7,334 bases of DNA from Thioglobus_B sp964566765 (GCA_964566765.1 CAZMJI010000054.1:1-7334); one strand, 5' to 3'; shown: positions 1 through 6,419, counted from the stretch's first letter. A program made the numbers and translations. The notes: generated by a model from the letters alone, not told the origin.

Positions 1-835
1 AGCCCAGTGCGTGGGCGCAGGCGCTAGCAGCCAAGGCATTATCAATATTGTGTCGACCAATCAGCTGTAGAGTCACTTGAACAGATTGATTGCCAATATG
101 CAGTTGAAACCGATTGCCATCAATATCACTGGCAAACACATCACCGTCGTCGCCAAAGCTAAGATCTCCGGTAAATGTGGTTTGTGTATTCACAATATTC
201 TGGCTATGGTCTGAGTAGATCTCGCCTTTGGCCCTCACCAAGTTATCAAAACCGCCAAACTCACCAATATGCGCATCACCGGTGTTGGTGACCAGGGCAA
301 TGTCTGGCTTGGCAATGGCTCGCAGATGGGCAATTTCACCCAGGTGGTTAGCACCCATCTCAACAATGGCATATTGGTGCTGATCTTCTAGTTCAAGCAG
401 GGTCAGTGGCACGCCAATATGATTGTTGAGATTGCCGCGCGTGGCCAAGGTTGGCGCTTGTAGGCTTAAAATATTATTTAGCAGATTTTTAACCGTGGTT
501 TTGCCATTACTGCCAGTAATGCCAATCACCATAGGTTTGATTTGCTGCAGGTGGTATTGTGCCAAGGTTGTTAGCGCTACTAAGGTGTCCGGCACCACCA
601 GGGTTGGTAGGGTGCTGTTAACGGGCTTATTGGTAATGGCCGCCACCGCACCGGCGGCTTCTGCTGCGTCGATAAAATCTGCGCCATTAAAGTTCTCACC
701 CGTTAATGCGACAAACAGCTGGCCACTTAGATCGTCTCGGGTATCGGTGCCCACACCTGAGAAAGCAGTATTAGTCACCCCGTCAGTCGAGAGGTTAAGC
801 AGATGGCAAAGTGTGTGAGTATCAGTGTGCAGCAT
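1..835 (-). CDS. murF: UDP-N-acetylmuramoyl-tripeptide--D-alanyl-D-alanine ligase MurF (partial, C-terminus missing)
   Basis: MurF adds D-Ala-D-Ala to UDP-MurNAc-tripeptide in the cytoplasm, the last soluble step of peptidoglycan precursor synthesis. Translating the minus strand from the ATG at 835-833 gives 278 codons without a stop, running off the left edge; about 170 residues of the usual ~450 are missing. Visible motifs in order are the N-terminal TDTR and LFVALTGE elements (residues 30-47), the ATP P-loop GSNGKTT (108-114), GNLNNHIGVP (134-143), EMGANHLGEI (159-168), RAKGEIY (201-207, where K203 fits the carbamylated lysine) and the GRHNIDNALAA element (260-270). The C-terminal Mur ligase domain lies outside the window. 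The start overlaps the end of murE by 14 bases and has no clear Shine-Dalgarno sequence, which suggests translational coupling to murE. Identification is secure from the motifs and the murE-murF order. Confidence 0.95.
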   Translation of the reverse strand, partial: MLHTDTHTLCHLLNLSTDGVTNTAFSGVGTDTRDDLSGQLFVALTGENFNGADFIDAAEAAGAVAAITNKPVNSTLPTLVVPDTLVALTTLAQYHLQQIKPMVIGITGSNGKTTVKNLLNNILSLQAPTLATRGNLNNHIGVPLTLLELEDQHQYAIVEMGANHLGEIAHLRAIAKPDIALVTNTGDAHIGEFGGFDNLVRAKGEIYSDHSQNIVNTQTTFTGDLSFGDDGDVFASDIDGNRFQLHIGNQSVQVTLQLIGRHNIDNALAASACAHALG

Positions 836-2210
836 GCTTAGCAATCTCAATGTCGGAGAATTCAAGGACGCGGTCTGCAAACACCTGTGTGGTTTCATGG
901 CCTTTGCCAGCAATGAGTAGACACTCATCCTCTTTTAAAGTGCGGACGGTGTTTTCAATCGCCAACTGACGATCCAGAATCACTTCAGCTTGCAGCTCTT
1001 CGGCAATGCCCTTTTGAATATCGGCAATAATCGCCTCCGGGTCTTCACCACGCGGATTGTCGTTGGTTAGAACCACACTGTCGGCCAGTGTGGTGGCAAT
1101 CTTGCCCATCTGCGCGCGTTTGTCTTGATCGCGCTCACCGCCGCAACCAAAGATTAGACGAATACGCCTATCTGGAAAATGTGATCTCAGGGTTAAGATG
1201 GCCTGTTTGATCGCATCGGGTGTGTGTGCATAATCCACCCAAATAGAGTGTTGGTTGATCTGCTGCATACGTCCTGGTGGTGGGATTAATTTGGTCAGCT
1301 GTGGCACAATTCTGGATAGCTCAAAGCCCATCGCTTGTGCGGTTTTAACACTGGCCAAAACGTTGGCCAGATTAAATTGTCCTAATAGAGGTAGCTCAAA
1401 CACCCAGCCAGCCCATTGCATTAAAAACCCATGCTCGTTGGCTTGTGCTAGCTCAAACTCATCTGTGTGGTAGTGATGCTGTGCTTTGCCAGATGCCAGA
1501 TTAGACAAGGTCTGTGCATAATCATCTGCTTGGTTGAGAATGACATGCTTAACACTGTCCCGAGTAAACAGTTTGGCTTTGGCGCTTTGGTAGCTCCCCA
1601 GGTCTTGGTGATAGTCTAGATGGTCTTGTGTCAGGTTGGTAAACACTGCATAGACCACATTAAGTCCTGCAATTCTGTTCTGATCCAAGGCGTGTGATGA
1701 CACTTCTAAGACCGCGTGGCTGATGCCTTGCTGATGATAGCTGTCCAGGGCCCGATACAAGGTAATGAGATCGGGCGTGGTGTGGATTGAGGTCAGATTA
1801 CTTTTCTCAATACCCAGGGTGCCAATCGTTGCGCAATTTACCCCCAAATTGGTGAGCAATTGGGTGATAAAGTAGGCCGTTGAGGTTTTGCCATTGGTAC
1901 CGGTAATGCCAATGATCTCAACTTGAGTGGCATTGGCATAATAGCGTTTGGCCAGCGTTGGCAGGTATTGCGCCAGTTGATCTATACCAATACTGGGAAT
2001 GCTGGCTTCAATGGTTTGAGAGTCAAGCAAAACGGCGACTGCGCCATTGTTAATAGCCTGATCCAGATAGTCGACGCCATGAGCGCTCTGACCTTGTAGA
2101 GCAATAAACACATCGCCTGGCTGAACTTGTGAGGCATGCAGACACAAGCCTTTAACCTCAACATCAAGATCGGTTTGGATAATGTCCTTAAGGAGTTCGG
2201 ATAACTTCAT
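822..2210 (-). CDS. murE: UDP-N-acetylmuramoyl-L-alanyl-D-glutamate--2,6-diaminopimelate ligase MurE
   Basis: MurE adds meso-diaminopimelate to UDP-MurNAc-L-Ala-D-Glu using ATP, in the cytoplasm. The 462-residue product contains the P-loop GTNGKTS (104-110), the TTP motif (144-146), the EVSSHAL segment (169-175), the likely carbamylated lysine K211 in SAKAKLF, the ligase-linker motif GQFNLANVLAS (277-287), PPGRM (311-315), DYAHTPD (326-332), the DNPR signature that selects diaminopimelate over lysine (384-387), and GKGHE (435-439). It is slightly shorter than the E. coli enzyme (about 495), mainly at the N-terminus. The ATG at 2210 gives a plausible N-terminal domain, and a TATAAT box lies six bases upstream of it, so a longer form is unlikely. 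It is the first gene of a leftward unit with murF. The gene usually found upstream, ftsI, is absent and is replaced by divergent soxB. Confidence 0.97.
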   Translation of the reverse strand: MKLSELLKDIIQTDLDVEVKGLCLHASQVQPGDVFIALQGQSAHGVDYLDQAINNGAVAVLLDSQTIEASIPSIGIDQLAQYLPTLAKRYYANATQVEIIGITGTNGKTSTAYFITQLLTNLGVNCATIGTLGIEKSNLTSIHTTPDLITLYRALDSYHQQGISHAVLEVSSHALDQNRIAGLNVVYAVFTNLTQDHLDYHQDLGSYQSAKAKLFTRDSVKHVILNQADDYAQTLSNLASGKAQHHYHTDEFELAQANEHGFLMQWAGWVFELPLLGQFNLANVLASVKTAQAMGFELSRIVPQLTKLIPPPGRMQQINQHSIWVDYAHTPDAIKQAILTLRSHFPDRRIRLIFGCGGERDQDKRAQMGKIATTLADSVVLTNDNPRGEDPEAIIADIQKGIAEELQAEVILDRQLAIENTVRTLKEDECLLIAGKGHETTQVFADRVLEFSDIEIAKHAAH

Positions 2211-2216
2211 GCGCCT

Positions 2217-2222
2217 ATTATA
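2217..2222 (-). promoter_or_regulatory. Candidate -10 box of the murE promoter, possibly giving a leaderless mRNA
   Basis: On the minus strand a perfect TATAAT ends six bases before the murE ATG. With usual sigma70 spacing, transcription would begin at or within a base or two of the A of the start codon. No good -35 is found at 16-18 bases: TCACCT at the 17-base distance matches only 2 of 6. A TTGACG at 2234-2239 is only 11 bases away, too close to pair with this box. The only Shine-Dalgarno-like bases are AGG directly downstream of the -10. The box is visible; its use as a promoter is inferred. Confidence 0.4.
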
Positions 2223-2281
2223 AGCGCTTTGTTCGTCAAAGGTGATTCAGCCTATAGACACACGGTTTGAATGGTCTTTTT

Positions 2282-2312
2282 TTGCCCTCTAAAAAACCCA
2301 GCTGTGTACAAT
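2282..2312 (+). promoter_or_regulatory. Weak candidate soxB promoter
   Basis: TACAAT at 2307-2312 matches five of six bases of the -10 consensus and lies 58 bases before the soxB start. The best -35 partner is TTGCCC at 2282-2287, with three of six matches and a long 19-base spacer, so this is a weak call. A promoter must lie somewhere in 2211-2370 because murE diverges from soxB. A poor -35 would fit an activator-dependent gene, but no known operator is recognised here. Confidence 0.25.
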
Positions 2313-2359
2313 AAACACATTTGGCATCAGGTTATTGATGTCTCTTATTGGAAAAACAA

Positions 2360-2367
2360 GGGGAGAG
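2360..2367 (+). promoter_or_regulatory. Ribosome binding site of soxB
   Basis: The purine-rich stretch GGGGAGAG contains a GGAG core five bases before the ATG at 2371. It is one of only two strong Shine-Dalgarno sequences in the window (the other precedes rpsL) and fixes the soxB start. Confidence 0.85.
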
Positions 2368-2370
2368 TAA

Positions 2371-4263
2371 ATGGCGTTAACACGTAGAGAATTTATTAAA
2401 GTTTTGGGCGCTGGTTCAGCAGCCGGTTTGATTAGTGGTTGTGGTGGTAATGATTCAGCAAAATTAGCCTCGCAAGAGAATATGTACGAGGTGCCAAAAA
2501 CCGGTAATGCGCGTATTTTGCACATCACCGATGCACACGGCAATCTATTGCCAAACTACTTCCGTGAGCCAAATGTTAATCTAGGCTTGGGCGATACCTT
2601 TGGCAAGCTGCCACACGTGGTAGGTAACAATCTATTAAAGCAACTCGGCATTAAACCGGGCTCTCCTGAGGCTTATGCCTTTACTTATAACAACTTTGAA
2701 GACTTGGCAGCCAAATACGGTAAGACCGGTGGTTTTGCGCAGGTTAAAACGGTTCTAGACTCGCTAAGAGAGAGTGCTGGCGGCGTACAAAACACACTAA
2801 CGGTTGACGGTGGTGATACTTGGCAGGGTTCAGGTACCTCATTATGGACGCGTGGTGCGGATATGGTTGAGGCTTGCAACATCCTGGGTGTGGATGTGAT
2901 GGTAGGTCACTGGGAGTTTACTTATAAGGAAGAAGAAACACTGAAAAACGTGGGCTTCTTCAAGGGTGATTTCCTGGGTCAAAACGTACGCATCTTAGAA
3001 GACGCACTGATGGGTGATGAGTATATCGCCATGACTGAGAAGTATGATGGAAACGGCCTGTATGATGAAGATGAGTCCATGCCATTTAAGCCTTATGTGA
3101 TTAAGAATGTGGGCGGTCATCGTATTGCGGTGATTGGTCAAGCTTTCCCAAGAACCTCGAACGCCAACCCGCAGAAATACTTCTTCCCAGACTGGTCATT
3201 TGGTCTGCGTGAGGATGAAATGAGCGAGCTGGTGGCGGATATTCGTGCCAATGAGAAGCCAGATGCGGTGATTGTAGTTTCACACAACGGCATGGACGTG
3301 GACATTAAGATGGCCTCACGCGTGGTTGGTATTGATGCGATTTTTGGTGGTCATACGCATGACGGTATGCCAAAGCCTGTTGAGGTGAAAAACGCAGGCG
3401 GCACCACGATTGTGACCAATGCCGGTTGTTCAGGCAAATATATTGGCGTGATGGACTTAGAAATTAAAGGCCACAAGGTGGTGGGCTACAACTATAAGAT
3501 GTTGCCGATTATCACCGACTTTATTAAGCCTGACCCACAGATGGTGTCGTTTATTAACCAGATGCGTGGTACTAAGTACGACAAGGCCGTGGTGGAAGCA
3601 CGTAGCTCAGAGATGTCAAATAATGCCTCGCGCCTAGGCAAGACTTATGATGAGATCCTAACTGAGAAGCTATGTACCACCGAGCAGACGCTATACCGTC
3701 GTGGTAACTTTATGGGTACCTGGGACCAGGTGCTGGTGAACTCACTGCGTGAAGAGCATGATGCGGACTTCGCTATGTCAGCCGGCGTGCGTTGGGGCAC
3801 GTCAGTACCAGCAGGCCATGATGTGACCATGGAAGACTTGATGACCAACACCTCGATGACTTATGGCGAGACTTATGTCTCAGAGATGACTGGTGCACAA
3901 TTGAAAGACGTGCTAGAGGGCATTGCTGAGAACCTATTTGTACAAGATCCATACCTACAATCGGGTGGTGATATGGTGCGCATGGGTGGCTTAGATTACA
4001 CCATTGATCCGGCTGCAAGCTTGGGTTCACGTATCTCCGAGATGAAAGATGATGCTGGTACGCCAGTCGATCCAAACAAGAGCTACAAGGTGTCTGGTTG
4101 GGCGCAAGTGGGCTCTATTGGTAATGGTCGATTGATGTGGGATGTGGCCGCAGACTATCTGCGCAAGCAAAAGCATCTAAACCTAACCAAGGTCAATCAT
4201 CCAACCATTAAAGGCGTGAAGGACAATCCAGGTATTGAAAACTACGCTGGTGAGTTGATCTAA
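2371..4263 (+). CDS. soxB: Thiosulfohydrolase SoxB (Tat-exported, metallophosphoesterase fold)
   Basis: SoxB is the periplasmic di-manganese enzyme that hydrolyses the terminal sulfone from SoxYZ-cysteine-bound intermediates, releasing sulfate during thiosulfate oxidation. The 630-residue product starts with a twin-arginine signal (TRREFIK, 4-10) and a short hydrophobic stretch ending ISGC (21-24), a possible lipobox. The 5'-nucleotidase-type metal ligands follow: DAH (D54, H56), GGDT (D149), the SoxB-typical GHWEF (179-183, replacing the GNHE of nucleotidases), VVSHNG (H305) and GGHTH (H328, H330). Further SoxB-specific blocks are YFREPNVNLG (63-72), GQAFPRTSNANP (256-267), YRRGNFMGTWDQ (442-453), RWGTS (474-478) and SGGDMVRMGGLDY (531-543). 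It is longer than the ~565-575 residues of well-studied SoxB; an acidic insertion at about 211-236 accounts for part of this. It is divergent from murE and ends in its own terminator. No soxXYZA or soxCD gene is present in the window. Confidence 0.96.
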   Translation: MALTRREFIKVLGAGSAAGLISGCGGNDSAKLASQENMYEVPKTGNARILHITDAHGNLLPNYFREPNVNLGLGDTFGKLPHVVGNNLLKQLGIKPGSPEAYAFTYNNFEDLAAKYGKTGGFAQVKTVLDSLRESAGGVQNTLTVDGGDTWQGSGTSLWTRGADMVEACNILGVDVMVGHWEFTYKEEETLKNVGFFKGDFLGQNVRILEDALMGDEYIAMTEKYDGNGLYDEDESMPFKPYVIKNVGGHRIAVIGQAFPRTSNANPQKYFFPDWSFGLREDEMSELVADIRANEKPDAVIVVSHNGMDVDIKMASRVVGIDAIFGGHTHDGMPKPVEVKNAGGTTIVTNAGCSGKYIGVMDLEIKGHKVVGYNYKMLPIITDFIKPDPQMVSFINQMRGTKYDKAVVEARSSEMSNNASRLGKTYDEILTEKLCTTEQTLYRRGNFMGTWDQVLVNSLREEHDADFAMSAGVRWGTSVPAGHDVTMEDLMTNTSMTYGETYVSEMTGAQLKDVLEGIAENLFVQDPYLQSGGDMVRMGGLDYTIDPAASLGSRISEMKDDAGTPVDPNKSYKVSGWAQVGSIGNGRLMWDVAADYLRKQKHLNLTKVNHPTIKGVKDNPGIENYAGELI

Positions 4264-4281
4264 CCCAAATTACTCACTCAC

Positions 4282-4306
4282 AAAACCCCGCTAGTCGGGG
4301 TTTTTT
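4282..4306 (+). terminator. Intrinsic terminator after soxB
   Basis: A nine-base perfect stem (AAAACCCCG at 4282-4290 pairing with CGGGGTTTT at 4296-4304) encloses the five-base loop CTAGT, and the T-run reaches 4306. It starts 18 bases after the soxB stop codon and ends five bases before the next ATG. The A/T-flanked stem also has an A-run on its left side, so it could act in both directions, but no leftward gene ends here. Confidence 0.9.
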
Positions 4307-4310
4307 CGTT

Positions 4311-5429
4311 ATGAAGCGTTTGTTTTTCTTACTGCTGTTGCTATTAGGATCCGCCAAGGCTGATGTGGTTAAGCCGGCTTTGGTTGAGGTGTCGTTTTTC
4401 TCGGACTACCGAGTTGAAGTGGCGATTGAACTGAGCCTAGAGGCGGCCATGAGTGATATTGGCACCCAGTATAAAAATACCCAGGACGCCCCAAGTTCCG
4501 ATTACTACGATGAGCTTCGCGCCTTAGAGCCTGGCGCATTGCGTCAGCGCTTTGATGACTTCTCGGCTGCGTTTCAAAAAGGCTTCGAGCTAAAGCTAGA
4601 TGGTCAATCTGTACCACTGGGTTTGACCCAGGTAGAGATTGATATTGTTGGCTATAAAAAGCGTCCGCGTAAAACTCGACTGGTGTACGAGGCGCAGTTT
4701 AAACGTTGGCCGAGCCAGTTCAATTGGCAATATGTCAAGCGCTATGGTGACAGCGCATTGCGTTGGCAGATCTACCAGGCCGATTCGTATAACTGGCATC
4801 AGTGGACTTGGCTCAGAGAAGGCGCTGCCAGTGAGTCGATTGAACTGGCTCAAGCGCCACAACAAGACGTGTTGTCACAAGTGGGCCAGTTTGTTGGCAT
4901 TGGCTTTGACCATGTGATTCCACTGGGTTGGGACCATATTCTGTTTATTGTGGGTATGGCGCTGTCTTCCCTGGTGTTTAGAAACCTGCTACTACTCACA
5001 CTGACTTTTACCGTGGCGCACACCTTGACCCTAGGCTTGGCTGCTGCGGATTTGGTCAATATCTCGGCTAGAGTTGTTGAGCCATTGATTGCTTTTTCTA
5101 TTGCTTATGTGGCCCTGGAGAATTTAAGTCCGCGTTTTGTGCTCAAGCGTAAAACCTTATGGGTGTTTGTCTTTGGCCTGGTACATGGTCTGGGTTTTGC
5201 CAGTATGCTCAGAGAGTTTGAGATGATTGAGCGTGATTTTTTCACCACGCTGATTAGCTTTAACATTGGCGTGGAATTGGCGCAAGTTTTGGTGGTGGTG
5301 TTAACCGTGTTGCCACTGATGCTCTTGCGCACTATTGGGGTGAATTATCGCCAGTGGGCGGTTATGCCGATCTCGATTCTGATCGCGGTGATTGGACTGT
5401 GGTGGGGTATTGAGCGCCTAATCGGCTAG
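4311..5429 (+). CDS. HupE/UreJ-like membrane protein with secreted N-terminal domain, function unknown
   Basis: The 372-residue product has a clear Sec signal peptide (MKR, a leucine/phenylalanine core, likely cleavage after AKA at 15-17). A soluble domain to about residue 185 follows, predicted periplasmic and rich in Trp (W133, W139, W152, W162, W165, W167). The rest is a C-terminal membrane domain of about six or seven helices. That domain carries motifs I recognise from the HupE/UreJ_2 family: FDHVIPLGWDHILF (199-212), TFTVAHTLTLG (232-242), VVEPLIAFSIAYVALEN (255-271), GLVHGLGFA (289-297) and FNIGVELAQ (317-325). Classical HupE and UreJ are nickel/cobalt permeases. The conserved His, Asp and Glu suggest metal binding here too, but this subfamily has no settled function and no hydrogenase or urease gene is nearby. 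The gene follows the soxB terminator with no Shine-Dalgarno sequence and overlaps convergent kdsD by four bases. The signal peptide supports this start. Confidence 0.85.
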   Translation: MKRLFFLLLLLLGSAKADVVKPALVEVSFFSDYRVEVAIELSLEAAMSDIGTQYKNTQDAPSSDYYDELRALEPGALRQRFDDFSAAFQKGFELKLDGQSVPLGLTQVEIDIVGYKKRPRKTRLVYEAQFKRWPSQFNWQYVKRYGDSALRWQIYQADSYNWHQWTWLREGAASESIELAQAPQQDVLSQVGQFVGIGFDHVIPLGWDHILFIVGMALSSLVFRNLLLLTLTFTVAHTLTLGLAAADLVNISARVVEPLIAFSIAYVALENLSPRFVLKRKTLWVFVFGLVHGLGFASMLREFEMIERDFFTTLISFNIGVELAQVLVVVLTVLPLMLLRTIGVNYRQWAVMPISILIAVIGLWWGIERLIG

Positions 5430-6391
5430 ATAATCTTGGCTTGCATTAAGGTATGCGTATTAATCGCACCAACCACTTGATTGCTCTCATTCACCACCGG
5501 CAAGGCATTGAGATTAAACTCATCCATGATTTGCACCGCAACCACGGCCGGCTTATCGGCCGAAATGGCTTTGCAGTTAGCCGTCATTACTTCATCGATG
5601 CTCAGCGCGCTAATATCAGGATGCATCTCCAAGGTACGTCTTAAGTCACCATCGGTAAAGATGCCCAGTAGTTTTCCCTTGTCGGTCACCAAGACCATAC
5701 CTAGGGCTTTTTGACTCATCACCAGTAAGGCATCCAGTAGTTTGGTGCCCGGCGCAACTTGTGGCACATCATTGCCGCCTTTCATCACATCTCTCACATA
5801 AGTCAGTAGACGTCTGCCCAGAGCGCCTGAGGGGTGCGAACGGGCAAAGTCATCCGGACTAAAACCTGTGTCAGTGAGTAGACTCACGGCAATCGCATCA
5901 CCCATGGCCAGGGTTACGGTGGTTGACGAAGTCGGTGCCAAGTTGTGCGGGCAAGCCTCACGCGACACACTGACATCTAAATGTACATCACAGGCGCGAC
6001 CGATCGATGAGTTAGGCTTGCCAGTCATGCCAATCATCTTCACGCCTAGGCGCTGGATTACCGGCACCAAGGTCATGATCTCGTCGGACTCGCCTGAATA
6101 AGAGATGGCAATCACCACATCGTCACCCTCGATCATGCCCAGATCGCCATGACCAGCCTCACCCGGGTGTACGGCAAACGCCGGGGTACCAGTCGAAGCC
6201 AAAGTGGCGGCAATTTTATTGCCAATATGACCTGATTTGCCCATGCCCAATACCACCACCTTGCCTGAGGTGTTTTGAATTAGCTCACAAGCACTGACAA
6301 ATTGCTGATCAATGCGCTCGGCTAGCGCAGACAGTTCTTGCGCTTCTAGGCTAATAACCTCTTTGGCAGTTTGAATCAGCGTATTTGACAT
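5426..6391 (-). CDS. kdsD: D-arabinose 5-phosphate isomerase KdsD/KpsF
   Basis: This enzyme interconverts ribulose 5-phosphate and arabinose 5-phosphate, the first step towards Kdo for lipopolysaccharide, in the cytoplasm. The 321 residues match the family length. The N-terminal SIS domain shows GMGKSGHIGNKIAATLASTG (49-68), HPGEAGHGDLGM (75-86), ISYSGESDEI (96-105), EACP (145-148), APTSSTT (152-158) and SHPSGALGRR (185-194). Residues K52, E104, E145 and H186 line up with the E. coli catalytic residues K59, E111, E152 and H193 at a constant offset of seven. Two CBS domains follow (about 202-258 and 268-321), the first including GIFTDGDLRR (243-252). It is a lone leftward gene, not next to kdsC or the lpt genes as in E. 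coli. No Shine-Dalgarno sequence is evident before the ATG. Its stop overlaps the stop of the convergent neighbour. KpsF (capsule) is a paralogue, but nothing capsular is seen nearby, so KdsD is preferred. Confidence 0.95.
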   Translation of the reverse strand: MSNTLIQTAKEVISLEAQELSALAERIDQQFVSACELIQNTSGKVVVLGMGKSGHIGNKIAATLASTGTPAFAVHPGEAGHGDLGMIEGDDVVIAISYSGESDEIMTLVPVIQRLGVKMIGMTGKPNSSIGRACDVHLDVSVSREACPHNLAPTSSTTVTLAMGDAIAVSLLTDTGFSPDDFARSHPSGALGRRLLTYVRDVMKGGNDVPQVAPGTKLLDALLVMSQKALGMVLVTDKGKLLGIFTDGDLRRTLEMHPDISALSIDEVMTANCKAISADKPAVVAVQIMDEFNLNALPVVNESNQVVGAINTHTLMQAKII

Positions 6392-6419
6392 AGACTTTGT
6401 GTGGCGATGTTCTTATAAT
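6391..6419 (+). promoter_or_regulatory. Candidate promoter of the tyrosine-phosphatase gene
   Basis: TAGACT at 6391-6396 (four of six -35 matches) and a perfect TATAAT at 6414-6419 are separated by 17 bases. Transcription would start near 6426, giving a leader of about 22 bases. Only a short GGA at 6440-6442 resembles a Shine-Dalgarno sequence. The kdsD promoter must also lie in or near this 56-base gap, but no good minus-strand pair was found. Confidence 0.55.

Noticed and set aside
423..818. A 131-codon plus-strand open frame opposite murF
   Set aside because: It lies fully antisense to well-conserved murF, has no family resemblance and no ribosome binding site; it is a shadow of the real gene.
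2234..2239. TTGACG on the minus strand as the -35 of murE
   Set aside because: It is only 11 bases from the TATAAT box, too short for sigma70 recognition, and no -10 exists at 16-18 bases.
2289..2543. An 84-codon minus-strand frame across the soxB start and its upstream region
   Set aside because: It overlaps the Tat signal region of soxB, has no recognisable motifs, and its composition is explained by the opposite strand.
3046..3075. An EF-hand calcium loop in the SoxB insertion
   Set aside because: D226 and N228 fit positions 1 and 3, but Leu at position 5 and the missing glycine pattern do not fit the EF-hand consensus.
2371..4263. 5'-nucleotidase/UshA rather than SoxB
   Set aside because: The fold is shared, but GHWEF in place of GNHE, together with YFREPNVNLG, GQAFPRTSNANP and SGGDMVRMGG, is specific to SoxB.
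6385..6390. Perfect TTGACA as the -35 of the phosphatase gene
   Set aside because: The spacer to TATAAT is 23 bases, too long; TAGACT at 17 bases fits better despite fewer matches.
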